A stretch of 64,000 bases of DNA, taken from NCBI GenBank assembly GCA_001829785.1, contig MICF01000010.1:1-64000 (forward strand), written 5' to 3'. The first letter of the stretch is position 1; each line of letters begins with the position of its first letter. The notes beneath the pieces were generated by a model. It did not search any database. It had not been told where the DNA came from and worked only from the letters and a program-made list of their open reading frames with translations. The position numbers and the translations under genes were made by a program. The DNA comes from Sulfurimonas sp. RIFOXYD12_FULL_33_39. GTDB lineage: Bacteria; Campylobacterota; Campylobacteria; Campylobacterales; Sulfurimonadaceae. Positions 1 through 6,680 of this stretch are shown piece by piece.

Positions 1-195
1 CTCCTCAAGTTCGCCTTTGTCGATTGCGACTGCAAGCTCGACCTCGTCAACTTTGATAAGTAATTTTTTGCCGCCTCTGCCCACACCGTCGATGTAGCGA
101 TAGTTGTATTTGTCAGAGTTGCGTTGAACGGCATTTTTAATAGCCGACAATGTTACTCCATACACTACCGATGCGATTTTCGTTTCTACATACAC
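1..195 (-). CDS. Mu-type phage transposase A, N-terminal part
   Basis: The first 65 codons of a leftward gene are visible before the window ends. They encode a small winged-helix-like segment: YVETKIASVVYGVTLSAIKN, then a YRYIDGVGRGGKK stretch. This pattern resembles the N-terminal DNA-binding domain of MuA-family transposases (helix, recognition helix, then a basic Gly-rich wing such as GVKGGK in MuA). I chose the GTG at 195 because AAAGGAG lies 8 bases upstream; a TTG two codons earlier is too close to that site. The gene follows the small HTH gene by 17 bp, the position of A after ner in Mu. The catalytic DDE domain lies outside the window, so the assignment rests on the N-terminal domain and the context. 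Confidence 0.75.
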   Translation of the reverse strand, partial: MYVETKIASVVYGVTLSAIKNAVQRNSDKYNYRYIDGVGRGGKKLLIKVDEVELAVAIDKGELEE

Positions 196-212
196 GGGCA
201 ACGCTCCTTTAG

Positions 213-485
213 TTAGAGTGCGTTAGAGGTGTTACCCCCCCGCTCGTCATTTTCGATTTTTTGTAATATTTTCGGCTTCTCGCCTTTCCAAATCCCAAGT
301 TCCCAAAGAACCTTGACTACTTTTGCAGTTCGTCCGTCTTCGCCTCCACGGTCTCTCTCACCTTTCAGCTTTCCGCTGAGCACTTTTGAGAGTATCGTTT
401 CGTCGAGTTCGTGTTTTCGTGCAAAAGCCGCAAAATTGATGCAGTTATCAATAAAATACTGTCTCATGTCCGGCATTTCTTTCAT
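213..485 (-). CDS. Small HTH regulator in the Ner position
   Basis: This is a 90-residue protein with a helix-turn-helix-like segment (FAAFARKHELDETILSKVLS) near its N terminus and a basic, Gly-rich middle (KGERDRGGEDGR). In Mu-like phages the first early gene, ner, encodes a small DNA-binding protein that shuts down the divergent repressor promoter and moderates early transcription. This gene has the same place: first gene leftward from the control region, immediately upstream of the transposase. The chosen start (485) has AAGGATAAGAGAG upstream; an in-frame start further upstream would add about 15 residues but has no good ribosome binding site. I do not see real similarity to Mu Ner, so the role is inferred from position and the HTH-like segment. 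Confidence 0.55.
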   Translation of the reverse strand: MKEMPDMRQYFIDNCINFAAFARKHELDETILSKVLSGKLKGERDRGGEDGRTAKVVKVLWELGIWKGEKPKILQKIENDERGGNTSNAL

Positions 486-558
486 CTCTCTTATCCTTTC
501 GTGTGTTTTATTCACACCAAAACCGCCCACAAATGGAGGTTTTGGAGCAAACAGATGT

Positions 559-598
559 CCACAGTGAAGCTGCTCTCAAAGGAGCGGCTTTAGTGTGG
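559..598. repeat. Long imperfect inverted repeat in the prophage control region
   Basis: The outer arms CCACA/TGTGG and the inner arms AAGCTGCTC (567-575) and GAGCGGCTT (582-590) flank a 6-base loop. Pairing is 8 of 9 in the inner arms. No T-run follows on either strand, so an operator or mRNA-leader structure fits better than an intrinsic terminator. It lies about 75 bp upstream of the chosen start of the Ner-position gene. Confidence 0.45.
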
Positions 599-644
599 GC
601 ATCGGCAATTAGGCACTCTATCCCCAGTCCTAATCTTTTGACAT

Positions 645-674
645 CATTTTTGAAAGTATTTACATTCAAAAATG
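645..674. promoter_or_regulatory. Perfect 10-bp inverted repeat, candidate operator
   Basis: CATTTTTGAA (645-654) and TTCAAAAATG (665-674) are exact reverse complements separated by 10 bases, about one helical turn. The left arm merges into the 13-mer ttttgaaagtatt (648-660), which recurs at 796-808 beside the repressor -10 box. This arrangement is typical of a dimeric repressor site. Binding by the repressor encoded at 831-1496 or by the Ner-position protein is inferred. Confidence 0.5.
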
Positions 675-830
675 GCGGTGCTGGTCGTAGTTTTAAGCAT
701 AAGCACACCGCAGATTGTAAAAAAACACAATATTTAGAGTAAATTACTGTCATTTCTGATATAATTGCCTCATATATTGCAGTAATTATAATGTGTTTTG
801 AAAGTATTGTCAAGTAGTTTGGAGGGAAAA

Positions 831-1496
831 ATGAAAAGAATTGAAAGTATCCTTGAGAGGATAAGAAAGCATTTTGGCGTTTTTACGGATAAAGAACTAT
901 GCGAAAAGTGGGGCATACCATACGGCACGCTCGACACTTGGAAGAATAGAGACAACATACCAACAAAGAGACTTGACTTACTTTCAAAAAATGAAGGTAT
1001 CTCTCTTGAATATTTATTGACAGGGAAAGAGCCTGATGTAAATGAGCATAAAAATATGATTAAAACCTACAGTGACGACATCGTTACAATAAACTTTTAC
1101 CACGACACTACTGCTGCCGCTGGCTATGGTTGCATCAATGGCGATGAGCTTCCCGAGCCGCTTGAGATAAGCCGCTCATTCCTCTCAAACATCCTCGGAC
1201 TCAAAGTCTTTAAAAATCTTGACATCATAGGAGTCCAAGGCGACAGCATGGAGCCGTTCATATCAAACGGAGAGTATGTCATCGTCGAGCGTACCGATGA
1301 AGCGAGAAACAATGAGATAGTGATCGCAAATGTCAACGGCGAAGTCTATGTCAAGAGACTCCTCCGTGACCCGTTCCAAAAATGGGTCAAGCTCATCTCA
1401 ACAAACAAAAGCTACGAAGACATCATGCTCAAAGATGATGAGCTTCAATACATTAATATAATAGGAGTCGTCCGTGCAAAATTCCGTCCTTTCTAA
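831..1496 (+). CDS. Phage repressor, CI/LexA type (HTH + S24 peptidase)
   Basis: This 221-residue protein keeps the prophage silent and would be inactivated by RecA-stimulated self-cleavage after DNA damage. Residues 1-65 form a CI-type HTH domain (DKELCEKWGIPYGTLDTWKNR). The C-terminal half is an S24 peptidase domain: a likely Ala97-Gly98 cleavage site (AAAGYG), the nucleophile Ser139 in GDSMEP, and the general base Lys175 in YVKRL. I chose ATG 831 because GGAGGG lies five bases upstream; an in-frame TTG at 798 lies in the control region and has no ribosome binding site. The gene reads toward the phage terminus, divergent from the early genes, as c does in Mu. The Mu repressor itself is not an S24 peptidase, so this is a different repressor module in a Mu-like frame. 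Confidence 0.88.
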   Translation: MKRIESILERIRKHFGVFTDKELCEKWGIPYGTLDTWKNRDNIPTKRLDLLSKNEGISLEYLLTGKEPDVNEHKNMIKTYSDDIVTINFYHDTTAAAGYGCINGDELPEPLEISRSFLSNILGLKVFKNLDIIGVQGDSMEPFISNGEYVIVERTDEARNNEIVIANVNGEVYVKRLLRDPFQKWVKLISTNKSYEDIMLKDDELQYINIIGVVRAKFRPF

Positions 1497-2127
1497 AACA
1501 CTGCTTTTCGTAGCTCTTCTTTCATCTTTATATGGAGCAGACATCACCGGCAAGGTTGTCGGAGTTCACGACGGCGACACGCTCACCATTCTCGACAGCT
1601 CAAAGACACAACACAAAATCCGTCTCGCTCAGATAGACGCACCCGAAAGCACTCAAGACTTTGGCAGTGCATCAAAACAAAGCCTCTCCCGAATGTGCTA
1701 CGGCAAAGAAGCCAAAGCCAAAGTCGAAACGACAGACAGATACCAAAGAAGCGTTGCGATTGTATATTGTGAGGGAACCGAGGCAAATCTTCAGCAAGTC
1801 AAAGAGGGCTTAGCATGGGTTTATCGTCAGTACGCATCAGACCAGCGATACTTCAAAGCAGAGGCAGAGGCAAAAGCGTCAAAAGAGGGTTTATGGAGTA
1901 TCTCGGAGCCGACACCTCCGTGGGAGTACCGCAAAGGCAAAAAATCAGCCAAACAAGACTCAAAGCCAACAGCTCAAAAGACCTCATCAAAAAAAGAGTG
2001 TGGCTCAAAGCGTACATGTAAGCAAATGACAACATGTGCCGAGGCGAGATTTTATCTTGAGGAGTGTGGCGTGTCTGCTCTTGACAAAGACAAAGACGGT
2101 ACTCCGTGCGAGTCGCTTTGTCGATAA
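1474..2127 (+). CDS. Exported thermonuclease (SNase family) with excalibur domain
   Basis: This 217-residue secreted nuclease is predicted to cut DNA/RNA outside the cytoplasm. Residues 1-22 are a signal peptide (hydrophobic VLSKTLLFVALLSSLYGA). Residues 23-145 are a staphylococcal nuclease domain with the hallmark VHDGDTLTI, IRLAQIDAPES and TTDRYQRSVAIVY segments that supply the Arg, Asp and Glu of the active site. A Lys/Ser/Thr-rich linker leads to a C-terminal excalibur calcium-binding motif (DKDKDGTPCESLC). The GTG start lies 23 bases inside the end of the repressor gene, so the two are probably translated from one mRNA and the nuclease is made in the lysogen. It lies between repressor and phage terminus, the usual place for a lysogenic conversion gene. 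Confidence 0.9.
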   Translation: MQNSVLSKTLLFVALLSSLYGADITGKVVGVHDGDTLTILDSSKTQHKIRLAQIDAPESTQDFGSASKQSLSRMCYGKEAKAKVETTDRYQRSVAIVYCEGTEANLQQVKEGLAWVYRQYASDQRYFKAEAEAKASKEGLWSISEPTPPWEYRKGKKSAKQDSKPTAQKTSSKKECGSKRTCKQMTTCAEARFYLEECGVSALDKDKDGTPCESLCR

Positions 2128-2144
2128 AAATTTTAAACGGCAAA

Positions 2145-2213
2145 ATGTGTCTTTCTTGATGTGTCTTTCTTTTTATAAAATGTGTCTTTCTCTAAAAAAT
2201 GATGTGTCTTTCT
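2145..2213 (+). repeat. Four direct repeats of atgtgtctttct
   Basis: The 12-mer atgtgtctttct occurs at 2145, 2159, 2180 and 2202, all in the same orientation, with start-to-start spacings of 14, 21 and 22 bp. Two of the spacings are near two helical turns. The array starts 18 bp after the nuclease stop codon and lies about 320-385 bp inside the phage terminus. Mu-like phages bind transposase at several sites near each end, so these are candidate end-binding sites. A regulatory array is an alternative. Confidence 0.6.
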
Positions 2214-2298
2214 CTATTCTTTGCAATTTCACATCACCTCATCATACGCTCTAAAATTCCGCCTATTTTCCATCACGGCGGGATGAGCTATAAAATAC

Positions 2299-2340
2299 CG
2301 TTTAAAATCGCTTTATACGGCGTTTAAAGGCTCTTTATAC
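2299..2340 (+). repeat. Tandem 20-bp repeat near the prophage terminus
   Basis: Two copies of a 20-mer (2299-2318 and 2321-2340), 22 bp apart, share the outer blocks cgtttaaa and ctttatac and differ at three of four central positions. A 22-bp period matches the size of the transposase sites of Mu. They lie about 190-230 bp from the terminus. The rest of 2214-2529 holds no gene; a short block, cttttgggag, also occurs twice there. Confidence 0.5.
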
Positions 2341-2529
2341 ATTGGAAAAAGTATCGCTTTTGAGTGAGCTTTTGGGAGAAACAAACGGCTTTTGGGAGTG
2401 GTAGGAAAAAAAGCGTCCTAAAATTTGCAGATAAAATAAACTACAACTTCAAACAAACGCCCTAAAAATGGGGCTTCAAAAAGGTAAGCGCAAAATATTT
2501 GGCACTATCATTTCATCTACCCCCTTACA

Positions 2530-2726
2530 GCACCTGTTTCATTGATATAATCAAAAAGCTTATAAGCATGGCTTAACTCTTCTTGAGAGTGATCCTTTAA
2601 AAATTTTGCACTTCCGTGCAGCCCTTTGTTTGCGCACCAAGCGCTCATAGCAAGATATATATTTGAGGAGTACATCTCCAGATTTACCTGCTCGTTAAGT
2701 CTTTGAATCATTTTTTGTGTCAACAT
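2530..2726 (-). pseudogene. Ferritin, 5' fragment interrupted by the prophage
   Basis: This is the N-terminal 65 codons of a bacterial non-heme ferritin, the iron-storage protein that normally has about 165 residues. Visible family features are LNEQVNLEMYSSNIYLAMSAW (with the ferroxidase Glu17), then HSQEELSHAYKLFDYINETGA (Glu50 and His53 of the ferroxidase centre). The frame then runs into unrelated sequence and stops after four codons. The later ferroxidase residues and helices C-E are missing, so the product cannot form a normal cage. The start at 2726 has AAAGGA seven bases upstream. The gene lies 16 bp after the TonB-dependent receptor gene, as the last gene of the iron-uptake operon. 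The 3' part should lie beyond the other prophage end, outside the window. Confidence 0.87.
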
Positions 2727-2742
2727 AAATATCCTTTAAATA

Positions 2743-4806
2743 TTAAAAGTGTGCTCTCACACCTGCAAAATAGTAAACACCTGCATTTGAGCCTAGCTCT
2801 TTGGCTACCTCTTTGTCAAAAAGATTGTTTACTCCTCCGTATAGCTCTATATCTTTGCTTAACTCCTTTGAAACACTTAGATTTGCCAGCATATACTCAT
2901 CCGCCTTCTCGCTCGTGCTGATATACTGTTGTGCCACATGTCTTAACGTAAACATAACCGAGAAACTCTCAATAGGCATATAGTTAATTGAAACCGCTAT
3001 ATTTCTATCGGGATTAAACAACAAGTCTCCACCCGTGTTTTTATCTTCTGTTCTCAGCTCAAGCCAGTTTAGCTTTGTATCAATCTCTGGGCTTAGTCTA
3101 TACCCCAAAGAGAGTTCGGCTCCCTTTGTCTCGACGCTGGTTTTGTTTAAAGACGTGTAGTATTTGTTATCGACAAGCTCGAGTTCTATTTTATCTTTTA
3201 TATCATTAAAAAATAACGCTATATCATAACTAAACTTACCGCTTCTTCCGTTTGCTCCGATTTCATAGCTGCGCACAAACTCCGGATTTAGGGTATTGGC
3301 ATCTTTTACGCCTGCTATAACCACCTCCGCACCGTATCTCGGCTGTTTTCCCGGTTGAGGGCTAACTACATAAAGTTCTGCTATATCGGGAGCACGATAA
3401 CCTTCCGCATAGTTAGCTCTTAGGTTTAGCATTTTTGATATATTTTTAACCATGCCTGCCTTTAGAGTGACTTTAGAATCGGCATTGCTTATATCGTCAT
3501 ATCTTGCACCCAATATCGTAGAGAGCGTGTCGGTAATTTGCCACTCATCTTGAATATATGCGGATATGTAATCCACTTTTTTTGTTATAAACTCTTCACT
3601 TGCAGGATTAGGATTTATAGCCGCACTCTCTCTCTTTTCGTTTCTGTAGTCTGCACCGAATGTTATGAGATGGTCCTCTATACCGGCATAGTTTGCTACA
3701 GCCTCATATCCTGCTATATCAACATTTGCACTAAATTTTTTATTTACCGGACCTGCAAAATTTATAGGCGTTGTTTCATTTCTTTTTTCATAGTATGAGT
3801 TATAGACTCTAAACTTTGTCGTTAAATCATCGCTTGCCAAATACTCAACATCAACAGACCCGTCTATTCTTTGATTATCGTCAACGGATTTTACGGGCGT
3901 ATTTGTAACAAGAACTGCGGACGGAGTGCCAAGCGGTCTGGGCGCTTTTGCAGACCCTAGATACGCTCCTTCTCTGTCTTCTTTAAAAAAGTTCAAATCC
4001 AGCCCTGCTTTTAACTTTTGGGTAAGCTCATAAGAGAGCTTCGCTCCAACGCTATATACTTTGGCATCATCACGGTATGCCACATCCGCATCGCCGCTCT
4101 TGCCAAACTCTGCATCGGTAGGGATGGGATTGTTATTTGATGGGTTAAGTACCGACTGAGTATAACTTTCTCTCTCTTCATACGGTCTGCTGCTTTGCAT
4201 GCTTGCGTAAAAACCGTATCCGAGTTTATCTTTCTTGCCGAAATAGCTTAGATTAGCGGAGCTAGTTTCATTATCGCCTTTATCGTTCATGCCGCCTCTT
4301 ATATCAAGTGATATGAACTGAGAATCTTTTGGCTTTTTTGTGATGATATTTATAACTCCGCCCGTGGCATCTGAGCCGTAAAGCGTGGACATAGAACCCT
4401 TTACCACCTCAATTCTCTCTATCATTGAAGCAGGTATCCTGTCCATCTCGTAGGGACTCTCGGTCTCACCCGATATTCGCTTGCCGTCAATCAAAAAAAG
4501 TGTCCCGTTAGCCCCCACTCCGCGGATAGAGACAGAACTTTTAGATTTTGAACTCGGATGCGGAAATCTGCCGTACTGCATAACAAAAGAGGGAGAGTAC
4601 TCTATAATGTCCTTTAAAGACTGCGCTCCCATCTTTTCTATATCCTCTTTGGTTATTACTTCAACCGATGCCGATACCCCGTCTATATTTTTTTGGGTTT
4701 TAGTAGCGGTAGTAATAGTAATATTCTCTAGCTCAACCGTCTGCGCCGTTGCTACTTGTGCGCTAAGCATTAACGCTGATAGTACACTGATTTTTATTTT
4801 ATTCAT
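2743..4806 (-). CDS. TonB-dependent outer-membrane receptor (iron/heme or siderophore)
   Basis: This 687-residue outer-membrane transporter imports an iron compound with energy from TonB. Residues 1-21 are a signal peptide. A TonB box (ENITIT) follows at about 27, then a plug domain (SASVEVITKEDIEKMGAQSL, VSIRGVGANGTLFLIDGKRI, IERIEVVKGSMSTLYGSDATGGVINIITKK). The remainder is a beta-barrel that ends in the aromatic residue typical of barrel proteins (VRAHF). The plug resembles FepA/CirA/CfrA-type catecholate receptors. The upstream hemP gene points to heme instead, so the substrate is open. It is the fifth gene of exbB-exbD-hemP-tonB-receptor-ferritin, and a Fur box candidate stands before exbB. 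Confidence 0.88.
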   Translation of the reverse strand: MNKIKISVLSALMLSAQVATAQTVELENITITTATKTQKNIDGVSASVEVITKEDIEKMGAQSLKDIIEYSPSFVMQYGRFPHPSSKSKSSVSIRGVGANGTLFLIDGKRISGETESPYEMDRIPASMIERIEVVKGSMSTLYGSDATGGVINIITKKPKDSQFISLDIRGGMNDKGDNETSSANLSYFGKKDKLGYGFYASMQSSRPYEERESYTQSVLNPSNNNPIPTDAEFGKSGDADVAYRDDAKVYSVGAKLSYELTQKLKAGLDLNFFKEDREGAYLGSAKAPRPLGTPSAVLVTNTPVKSVDDNQRIDGSVDVEYLASDDLTTKFRVYNSYYEKRNETTPINFAGPVNKKFSANVDIAGYEAVANYAGIEDHLITFGADYRNEKRESAAINPNPASEEFITKKVDYISAYIQDEWQITDTLSTILGARYDDISNADSKVTLKAGMVKNISKMLNLRANYAEGYRAPDIAELYVVSPQPGKQPRYGAEVVIAGVKDANTLNPEFVRSYEIGANGRSGKFSYDIALFFNDIKDKIELELVDNKYYTSLNKTSVETKGAELSLGYRLSPEIDTKLNWLELRTEDKNTGGDLLFNPDRNIAVSINYMPIESFSVMFTLRHVAQQYISTSEKADEYMLANLSVSKELSKDIELYGGVNNLFDKEVAKELGSNAGVYYFAGVRAHF

Positions 4807-4895
4807 AATTTTATTTCCTGATTTTTTAACATGTTGGCTGGCTACTAACGAAAAAAACAGGAGAGAAAATCCCGTATTTGCTGGCTATTGTTATC

Positions 4896-5615
4896 TTAGT
4901 TTAATGCGAAATAAATCGGCAAAGTGACTTTTGAAATCGTTTGCGGAATCGGCAGTGCCTCAGCGCACAGCTTACCTGCCGCACTTATTGCACTATTATC
5001 TAAAAGTTTATGACCTGAGGACTTATACACCGAGATATCTACCAGCTTTCCTTTTGTATCTATGACCAATAAAAGCTCAACTATTCCGGCTTGTCCCATT
5101 CTTCTGGCAATATTTGGGTATTTTAGATTTGCCAAAACCATATCTCTAATACTTTGAAAGTTTGTTTTTACGAACTCAGCTTCCAAAACTTGCGGAGTCG
5201 GTTCTACATGTTGTTGTACCTGATTCGCTACTTCCTCTTTTGGCTCAACTTTTGTACCTACAGTTTCTTGCGTAACTTCGACTTTTTTTTCTGCTTCCAC
5301 GACTTTTGTTTGGATAATCTCTTGTACTTTTTGCTCTATTTTTTGTTCTGTTTTTTTCTCTATAGGTTTTACTATCGTTGGTTTATCATTTTTTACTATG
5401 CTCTGGACTATAGGTTTTGGCATCTCTATCTTTTGAACAACCTCTTTTAGTTCTTCAAAACTGCCCAAAGAGATTGTTATCATCTCTTTAACACTACTCT
5501 CTTTTGGAAAATCCATCTTGTTATTTAGAACATAAAACAGAACATAAGCAACTAAAATATGAAGTATAAATGATATAGAAAAACCGTTTATACTGTTTTT
5601 GTCTGCTACTAACAT
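4896..5615 (-). CDS. tonB: TonB energy transducer
   Basis: This 239-residue periplasm-spanning protein carries the energy of the ExbB/ExbD motor to the outer-membrane receptor. It has one N-terminal membrane helix (about residues 10-30). A long charged linker follows, with Pro/Lys/Glu repeats (KPTIVKPIEKKTEQKIEQK). The C-terminal TonB domain is at 155-239, with the family pattern NLKYPNIARRMGQAGIVELL and DISVYKSSGHKLLDNSAISA. The start at 5615 has GGAG five bases upstream. It lies 8 bp after hemP and 89 bp before the receptor gene it probably serves. Confidence 0.92.
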   Translation of the reverse strand: MLVADKNSINGFSISFILHILVAYVLFYVLNNKMDFPKESSVKEMITISLGSFEELKEVVQKIEMPKPIVQSIVKNDKPTIVKPIEKKTEQKIEQKVQEIIQTKVVEAEKKVEVTQETVGTKVEPKEEVANQVQQHVEPTPQVLEAEFVKTNFQSIRDMVLANLKYPNIARRMGQAGIVELLLVIDTKGKLVDISVYKSSGHKLLDNSAISAAGKLCAEALPIPQTISKVTLPIYFALN

Positions 5616-5623
5616 GTAAACTC

Positions 5624-5752
5624 CTATTTTGTAAGTATAAGCTTGTTATCACGAGTAATTCTAAGCGTGTAAACTTGAGAGTTGTGGATTATCTGAACAA
5701 CTTTTGCATCTGCAAAAATCTCTGAAGAATCTATCAAAATAATATCTTTCAT
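5624..5752 (-). CDS. hemP: HemP/HmuP-like hemin uptake small protein
   Basis: This 42-residue protein has the ending VYTLRITRDNKLILTK, which matches the conserved C-terminal YxLRxTRxxKLILTK pattern of the HemP family. HemP-type proteins occur in heme uptake operons and have been described as regulators of the receptor gene in some bacteria; the exact role here is inferred. Its ATG overlaps the stop codon of exbD in an ATGA, so translation is coupled. It is too short for many automatic gene callers. Its presence is the best hint that the neighbouring receptor handles heme. Confidence 0.8.
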   Translation of the reverse strand: MKDIILIDSSEIFADAKVVQIIHNSQVYTLRITRDNKLILTK

Positions 5753-6126
5753 CTCTTTACCGCCATAGAAATTTTTTCAAGACCCCTCTCTTTTAATGTA
5801 TCCACTACAAAGATAAAATCTTCATAAACAGCTCTCTTATCCGAGACTATCGTGATAATATCCTCTTTAGAAAATGTTGCTATTTTTAACATAAACTCAT
5901 CTTTTGTATAAAGAGTATCTTTGATAAAAAACTCTCCCATCTCCGTTATGACTATATTATGTTTTACTTGTTTTATTGCCTCTTTTGTAGATGAAGTCGG
6001 AAGATTTACATCTATCTTACCGAGTGCAATAAAGTTTGATATAACAAATACTATTGCGAGTAAAACAAGGAGTACATCTATAAAAGGAACAACGTTTATT
6101 CCCTCATATCTCTTTATCGATTTCAT
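5749..6126 (-). CDS. exbD: ExbD biopolymer transport protein
   Basis: ExbD is the peptidoglycan-facing rotor subunit of the ExbB/ExbD proton motor that drives TonB. The 125-residue protein has the signature YEGINVVPFIDVLLVLLAIVF, a single membrane helix holding the essential Asp, followed by a periplasmic domain of about 90 residues. I chose ATG 6126, which gives the usual start just before the membrane segment. A GTG at 6171 would add 15 residues. The gene overlaps the end of exbB by 23 bases, so the two are translationally coupled. Confidence 0.9.
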   Translation of the reverse strand: MKSIKRYEGINVVPFIDVLLVLLAIVFVISNFIALGKIDVNLPTSSTKEAIKQVKHNIVITEMGEFFIKDTLYTKDEFMLKIATFSKEDIITIVSDKRAVYEDFIFVVDTLKERGLEKISMAVKR

Positions 6127-6535
6127 CTTCCCACTTTGCAAATAAAATATCACTCTTTCGTAAAAATGCACTATAGAGCATCATAGACGGAATCGCCACT
6201 AAAAGCCCGAGTGCCGTTGCTTTTAGAGCAAGAGAAAGCCCGATAACTACAACCGAAGTCTCAAGCGAAGCATTTTGCCCCATATCGTAAAAAACGACCA
6301 TAATCCCTACAACGGTTCCAAGCAGTCCTACATATGGAGCGTTTGAAGCTATACTAGAGATTGTAGAGAGATTGTTTGTCAAAATAACTTCTATCTCATT
6401 TTTTGTTTTATAATCCGTTAAATTTATACTTTTATAAAAAAAATATCTCTCAAATGACAATGCAATTGATACAAAGCTCATCAAAAGAAGCGTTCCAAGT
6501 ATCACATAATCTACAAACTCTTTTAAATATTCCAT
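6104..6535 (-). CDS. exbB: ExbB biopolymer transport protein
   Basis: ExbB forms the stator of the TonB motor in the inner membrane. The 143-residue protein shows three membrane segments: VILGTLLLMSFVSIALSFER near the N terminus, then APYVGLLGTVVGIMVVF, then VVVIGLSLALKATALGLLVA. The last two carry the conserved small and Thr residues that line the channel around ExbD. The ATG at 6535 has AAAGG about seven bases upstream; a TTG nine codons earlier lacks a ribosome binding site. It is the first gene of the leftward iron-uptake operon. Confidence 0.9.
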   Translation of the reverse strand: MEYLKEFVDYVILGTLLLMSFVSIALSFERYFFYKSINLTDYKTKNEIEVILTNNLSTISSIASNAPYVGLLGTVVGIMVVFYDMGQNASLETSVVVIGLSLALKATALGLLVAIPSMMLYSAFLRKSDILFAKWEDEIDKEI

Positions 6536-6603
6536 ACTTTTTGCCTTTATTGATAATCGCAATCAAAATCATATAACTTTACTGCTTAAACAATTCTGAT
6601 TTT

Positions 6604-6622
6604 GATAATAGATATCATTGAA
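6604..6622. promoter_or_regulatory. Candidate Fur box upstream of exbB
   Basis: GATAATAGATATCATTGAA agrees with the classical 19-bp Fur consensus GATAATGATAATCATTATC at 12 positions, including GATAAT and the TCATT half. It lies 70-90 bp upstream of the exbB start, in the divergent region shared with sbcD. Iron repression of the operon is expected from its function; binding at this site is inferred. Confidence 0.45.
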
Positions 6623-6680
6623 CTTTTATTAAAAGATTTATTTTTTGGGTAAAATATTTAAAACCGTTGGGAGGTGCAAT

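Larger units (their letters stand above)
486..830. promoter_or_regulatory. Prophage early/repressor control region
   Basis: These 345 bp between the divergent early regulator and repressor genes hold no convincing gene. They contain two TATAAT boxes for the rightward repressor gene (760-765 and 787-792). The second box overlaps its own reverse complement (ATTATA, 785-790), so it could also serve leftward transcription. The 13-mer ttttgaaagtatt occurs at 648-660 and again at 796-808, the second copy directly after the -10 box where an autorepressor would bind. Two inverted repeats (559-598 and 645-674) are listed separately. Assignment as operators is inference. Confidence 0.55.
1..2529. mobile_element. 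Mu-like transposable prophage, regulatory end (partial)
   Basis: This is the regulatory end of a transposable phage related to Mu. The layout mirrors the Mu left end: terminus, then a repressor gene reading toward the terminus, then a divergent small regulator followed by the transposase reading into the phage. The inner edge runs off the window. I place the outer boundary at 2529 because the ferritin reading frame breaks exactly there. Read on the minus strand, the element begins 5'-TGTAAGGGGG, and Mu-family termini also begin TGTA. The bases 2530-2534 (gcacc) would then be one copy of a 5-bp target duplication. What I see is the gene order and the broken host gene; the exact boundary base and the duplication are inferred, because the other end of the prophage is not visible. 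Confidence 0.85.

Noticed and set aside
508..813. Leftward 101-codon frame across the prophage control region
   Set aside because: No ribosome binding site, no domain, and it covers promoters and inverted repeats; it is chance coding.
2036..2254. Open frame running through the repeats at 2145-2213
   Set aside because: It overlaps the nuclease gene in another frame, and its second half is just translated repeats (CLSF/MCLS).
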